From contig NZ_KI421500.1 in assembly GCF_000473145.1 (NCBI RefSeq), positions 3,541,225 to 3,605,224 on the forward strand: a stretch of 64,000 bases of DNA, read 5' to 3'. Positions 61,034 to 64,000 of this stretch are shown in pieces. The notes under the pieces are model-generated. The model did no database searches. It had not been told where the DNA came from and saw nothing but the letters and a program-made list of their open reading frames with translations. This stretch comes from Leisingera daeponensis DSM 23529 (GTDB lineage: Bacteria; Pseudomonadota; Alphaproteobacteria; Rhodobacterales; Rhodobacteraceae). The translations under genes and the position numbers were made by a program. Position 1 is the first letter of the stretch. Every line of letters begins with the position of its first letter.

Positions 61034-62501
61034 GTTCCTGCTGAACCTCCTGCTGCTTGGGCCAGGTAAAGCGGAAGGCGCAGCCTTCCCCGGGGGAGGA
61101 CCGGACCGAGATCTTGCCGCCGGCGCGTTCCAGGTGTTTCTTGACGATCGACAGGCCGATGCCGCTGCCCTCGACCTCGTCGCGCGATTTCAGGGTCTGG
61201 AACATCTTGAAAATCTGATCGTGATATTCGGGGTCTATGCCGGGACCGTTATCGGCCACTGAAAAGATGTAGTGATCCCCGGCATCCTCCACGCTGATCT
61301 CCACCGCGCCCGCGCCCTGGTCATTGTGCTTGATCGCGTTGGAAACCAGGTTCGCGAAGATCTGCTTCAGCGGCATGTTGGGCAGCCGGATGCTGCCAAA
61401 GCCTGGGGTGATGGTGATGGTGAAGCCCTCCGGCTTGTCGATCAGCATCAGAACCTCCCGCATCAGCTCGGTGCCCGGCATGGTTTGCTGATACCTGCTG
61501 TCGGTCTTGCGCCCGGCCCGCGAATACTCAAGCAGATCGTCAAGCAGCCGTTCCATCCGTGCCACGCGCGAGCGCAGCAGCCCCAGGTTTTCGCGGCTGT
61601 CCTCATCCAGCACGTCTGCCAGATCCTCCTCCAGCCAGGTTGAGGCGTTGCCGATCACCCGAAGCGGTGCCCGCAGATCGTGGGAGGCGACATAGGCAAA
61701 ATCGTCGAGATCGCGGTTTGACCGGGCCAGTTCCTCGGTGAAACGCTCCCGCTCCGCCTCTGCTTTTTTTTCAGCGGAGAGGTCGCGCAGAATGCCGCTG
61801 AACAGGTGGATGCGGCCAACCAGGACTTCGCTGACTGACAGTTCGATCGGAAAGACCTCGCCGCATTTGCGCCGCCCCTGAACCTCCCGGCGGACACCGG
61901 TGAACTGCGCTGGGCGGCCGCTGAATAACGCGCCGCTGCCGGTATCTTCGCCGGAACCGGCAGAGACAGGAAGCAGGAGCCTGATATTCCGGCCGATCAC
62001 CTCCCCGGCAGAATAGCCGAACATTCTGCAGCATGTCCGGTTGCAGCTCAGGATCGTGCCCTGCGGGTCGATGTTGATCAGACCTGCGATGCTGTTGTCC
62101 TGAATGGCCGCCAGCTCATTCTGCTTCTGCTCCAGCGAGGCCTGAGAAATTTTCTGCCGGTAGACAACAAATGCGAAGGCCCAAAGGGCGGTCACCGTCA
62201 GAATCCGGTTGGTCAGCACAATCCATTGATCGACCCCGGCAAGCGGGAACAGGAGGTAACCCAGGACCGTCAGCGCGGTTCCCGCCGCTGCATAGGTGTA
62301 GGCTGCGGACGGCTTGTCCGCCCAGACGGAGCACAGGACGACGGCGGTGTAAATCAGCCCGGCGGCGACCCCGAGCGGGGTCAGGAAGTCGAATACAAAG
62401 CCCGCCCCGACCAGCACGGCTGCGGCGAGATGCGCCCAGGACCCGGCGTGGCCGCGCCACAGCGGGGGCTGGTCAGATGTGAAGTGTCTGGCAAGTGTCA
62501 T
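61026..62501 (-). CDS. PAS-domain sensor histidine kinase (491 aa)
   Basis: About four to five membrane helices occupy residues 20-140 (an MASE-like region: WAHLAAAVLVGAGFVFDFLT, AGLIYTAVVLCSVWA). A PAS domain follows (AAIQDNSIAGLINIDPQGTI, GEVIGRNIRLLLP), then a HisKA domain with DDFAYVASHDLRAPLRVIGN and an HATPase with NLVSNAIKHN, DNGPGIDPEY and GSGIGLSIVKKH. It phosphorylates the receiver-only protein encoded downstream. The signal is unknown. ATG 62501 lies next to GGAG. Confidence 0.9.
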   Translation of the reverse strand: MTLARHFTSDQPPLWRGHAGSWAHLAAAVLVGAGFVFDFLTPLGVAAGLIYTAVVLCSVWADKPSAAYTYAAAGTALTVLGYLLFPLAGVDQWIVLTNRILTVTALWAFAFVVYRQKISQASLEQKQNELAAIQDNSIAGLINIDPQGTILSCNRTCCRMFGYSAGEVIGRNIRLLLPVSAGSGEDTGSGALFSGRPAQFTGVRREVQGRRKCGEVFPIELSVSEVLVGRIHLFSGILRDLSAEKKAEAERERFTEELARSNRDLDDFAYVASHDLRAPLRVIGNASTWLEEDLADVLDEDSRENLGLLRSRVARMERLLDDLLEYSRAGRKTDSRYQQTMPGTELMREVLMLIDKPEGFTITITPGFGSIRLPNMPLKQIFANLVSNAIKHNDQGAGAVEISVEDAGDHYIFSVADNGPGIDPEYHDQIFKMFQTLKSRDEVEGSGIGLSIVKKHLERAGGKISVRSSPGEGCAFRFTWPKQQEVQQERD

Positions 62502-62795
62502 CTCCGTCGCTCCCCCCTGGTTTCCGGGCGCGGGGCCTGCGGCCAATTCGCAGCGCGCCCTGCCGCGGGGACGCGGCAACGCCGCCTGACCAGTTCCAAG
62601 CTCAGTTTACAGCCTTCGGGAGGCTTCTCAATATTAATGCAACTAAAGGTTGTTATATCGTTAAGCCGCCGGACGCCGCGGCGGCCTTGCCTGCGGCTTT
62701 CCGCGCGGGCCGCTGGCCGGTGTTAAGAAATTTCTGGTCGAATCAAGCTACTCCGGAGCTGAGCCCAGAGACTCAGAAACGCGCGGAGAAGTTTT
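62502..62795. other. Divergent promoter region between the PAS kinase and the chemoreceptor
   Basis: About 294 bases with no gene. AT-rich sequence with TTGTTATATCG near 62650 may hold a promoter; I could not assign a confident -35/-10 pair or a flagellar-type promoter. Confidence 0.35.
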
Positions 62796-64000
62796 TTGTT
62801 TTTCAAATTCAAGGCAGCACAGCCGGCAGACCACGACAACGGCGCCAGGATCATCGCAGACGTGGTCGACGCCACCCAAGCCACGGTTCAATTCACGCCC
62901 GATGGCACCGTTCTGACGGCAAACGGCAATTTCCTGGCCGCACTCGGCTACCAGCTGGACGAGATCACGGGCCGCCATCACTCCATGTTTGTGGCACCGG
63001 AGCTTGCCGCCAGCACAGAGTATAAGGACTTTTGGGCGGGCCTGGCGTCGGGCCAGGTCTTCACCGGGCAGTTCCCGCGCGTGACCAAGGAGGGCACCAC
63101 GCTTTGGATTCAGGCCACCTATGCGCCTGTCACCGGCGCGGGCGGCACCGTCGAGCGCGTGGTCAAAGTGGCCACAGATGTGACGGTGCGCCGCCTCGGC
63201 CTGCAGGAGATCGCCCGCGGGCTGGAGGCGATGAGCCAGGGGGATCTGGGGGTCCGGGTCACGCTGTCGGAGCAGGCGGACATCGCGGCGCTGGGCGAGG
63301 CGTTCAACCGGTCGGCCGAACAGCTGGAAGCCGCCATCGGGGCGGTGACGCAGGTATCCGGTGCGGTGGAGCGGACGGCAGAGGAAATTTCCAGATCGGC
63401 CGCCGATCTGTCCCAGCGCACCGAAAGCCAGGCGGCAACCCTGGAGCAGACCGCCGCCGCCATCGAGGAACTGACCGGCACGGTGCATTCCTCGGCAGAG
63501 GGCGCGGAAAAGGTGGAGGCCATTGTAACCGGCGCCAAGACCGCAGCAGAGCGCAGCGGCCGGGTGGTGACGGATGCGGTGGCGGCGATGTCGCAGATCG
63601 AGAGCTCGTCCGAGGAAATCGCCAAGATCATCGGAATGATCGACGACATTGCCTTTCAGACCAACCTGCTGGCGCTGAATGCCGGTGTGGAGGCCGCCCG
63701 GGCCGGCGAAGCAGGCCGCGGCTTTGCGGTCGTCGCCTCGGAAGTGCGGGCGCTGGCGCAGCGTTCTGCCGGGGCGGCCGGAGAGATCAAGCAGCTGATC
63801 GGCCAAAGCAAGCAGCAGGTGGCGAGCGGCGTGGAGCTGGTTGGCAGAACCGGCCAGGAACTGCAGCAGATCATTGAAAGCGTCGGCACGATTTCCGACC
63901 ATATCAGCAGCATTGCGGCGGGGGCCAAGGAGCAGGCGACTTCGCTGAGCGAAATCAACCTGGGTGTTTCCCAGCTGGACCAGGTGACCCAGCAGAATGC
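62796..64000 (+). CDS. Cytoplasmic PAS chemoreceptor (methyl-accepting protein), 5' part, >401 aa
   Basis: Partial gene running off the right edge. A PAS domain comes first ([40 protein letters not shown]), then a HAMP-like linker and the signalling helix with [20 protein letters not shown] and [16 protein letters not shown], the receptor tip that binds CheA/CheW. No membrane helix precedes the PAS domain, so it is probably a soluble redox or energy sensor. The start is TTG 62796: GGAG lies 7-8 bases upstream, no ATG or GTG occurs upstream in frame, and a stop is found at 62760-62762. Confidence 0.85.
   Translation, partial: MFFKFKAAQPADHDNGARIIADVVDATQATVQFTPDGTVLTANGNFLAALGYQLDEITGRHHSMFVAPELAASTEYKDFWAGLASGQVFTGQFPRVTKEGTTLWIQATYAPVTGAGGTVERVVKVATDVTVRRLGLQEIARGLEAMSQGDLGVRVTLSEQADIAALGEAFNRSAEQLEAAIGAVTQVSGAVERTAEEISRSAADLSQRTESQAATLEQTAAAIEELTGTVHSSAEGAEKVEAIVTGAKTAAERSGRVVTDAVAAMSQIESSSEEIAKIIGMIDDIAFQTNLLALNAGVEAARAGEAGRGFAVVASEVRALAQRSAGAAGEIKQLIGQSKQQVASGVELVGRTGQELQQIIESVGTISDHISSIAAGAKEQATSLSEINLGVSQLDQVTQQN

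Noticed and set aside
62640..62670. Flagellar (sigma-28-like) promoter before the chemoreceptor
   Set aside because: TAAAG is present, but a GCCGATAA-type -10 does not occur at the required spacing.

Overview
The window looks like a chromosomal segment of a marine Roseobacter-group bacterium (Alphaproteobacteria, Rhodobacteraceae), most likely Leisingera or Phaeobacter. The reasons are high GC with strong third-position GC bias, a class I lysyl-tRNA synthetase, a mitochondrial-type complex I accessory subunit, FnrL-type boxes, and an indigoidine cluster in the order known from Phaeobacter/Leisingera. I worked by eye only, so family names rest on motif recognition and not on database searches.

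Positions 1-22600 are mostly core genes. They comprise leuA with a candidate leucine attenuator and leader peptide, a stress protein plus sodium:alanine symporter pair, a MocR-type regulator divergent from a flavoprotein, a secreted MORN-repeat protein, nadE, an FAD oxidoreductase, a Tat-exported metallo-hydrolase, gltX, a DUF2254 protein, an NsrR-like regulator, the ybbA/ybbP-type ABC pair divergent from a tesA-type esterase, a cold-shock protein, an L,D-transpeptidase, thioredoxin 2, two related small membrane proteins and an orphan DUF4157 protein.

Positions 22600-45260 start with a long inverted repeat and an AT-rich HEPN-like gene placed directly behind ettA. Then come a YbaK-type deacylase, a universal stress gene behind a well-placed FnrL box, a large beta-helix protein, lysS, a LysR regulator with a long palindromic operator, a Tat-exported PBP4-type carboxypeptidase, nadD, uvrB, the complex I subunit and tRNA-Arg(UCU).

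Positions 45565-56860 form an accessory region next to the tRNA. Its left half is a compact operon: a divergent Lrp regulator, then a YqcI/YcgG-family protein, a cupin and an amino-acid permease, with 4-bp overlaps between the last three. I think this is the most interesting locus: a probable haem-type N-oxygenase beside a metal-binding cupin resembles a split version of known N-N bond-forming enzymes. Its right half is an indigoidine cluster (TetR, dehydrogenase, racemase-like protein, the NRPS IgiD, tautomerase, MFS exporter). One operator-like motif recurs before four of its genes.

Positions 57419-64000 hold signalling genes: a hybrid histidine kinase overlapping a PotD-like binding protein that has no transporter, a PAS kinase overlapping a receiver-only regulator, and the start of a cytoplasmic PAS chemoreceptor.
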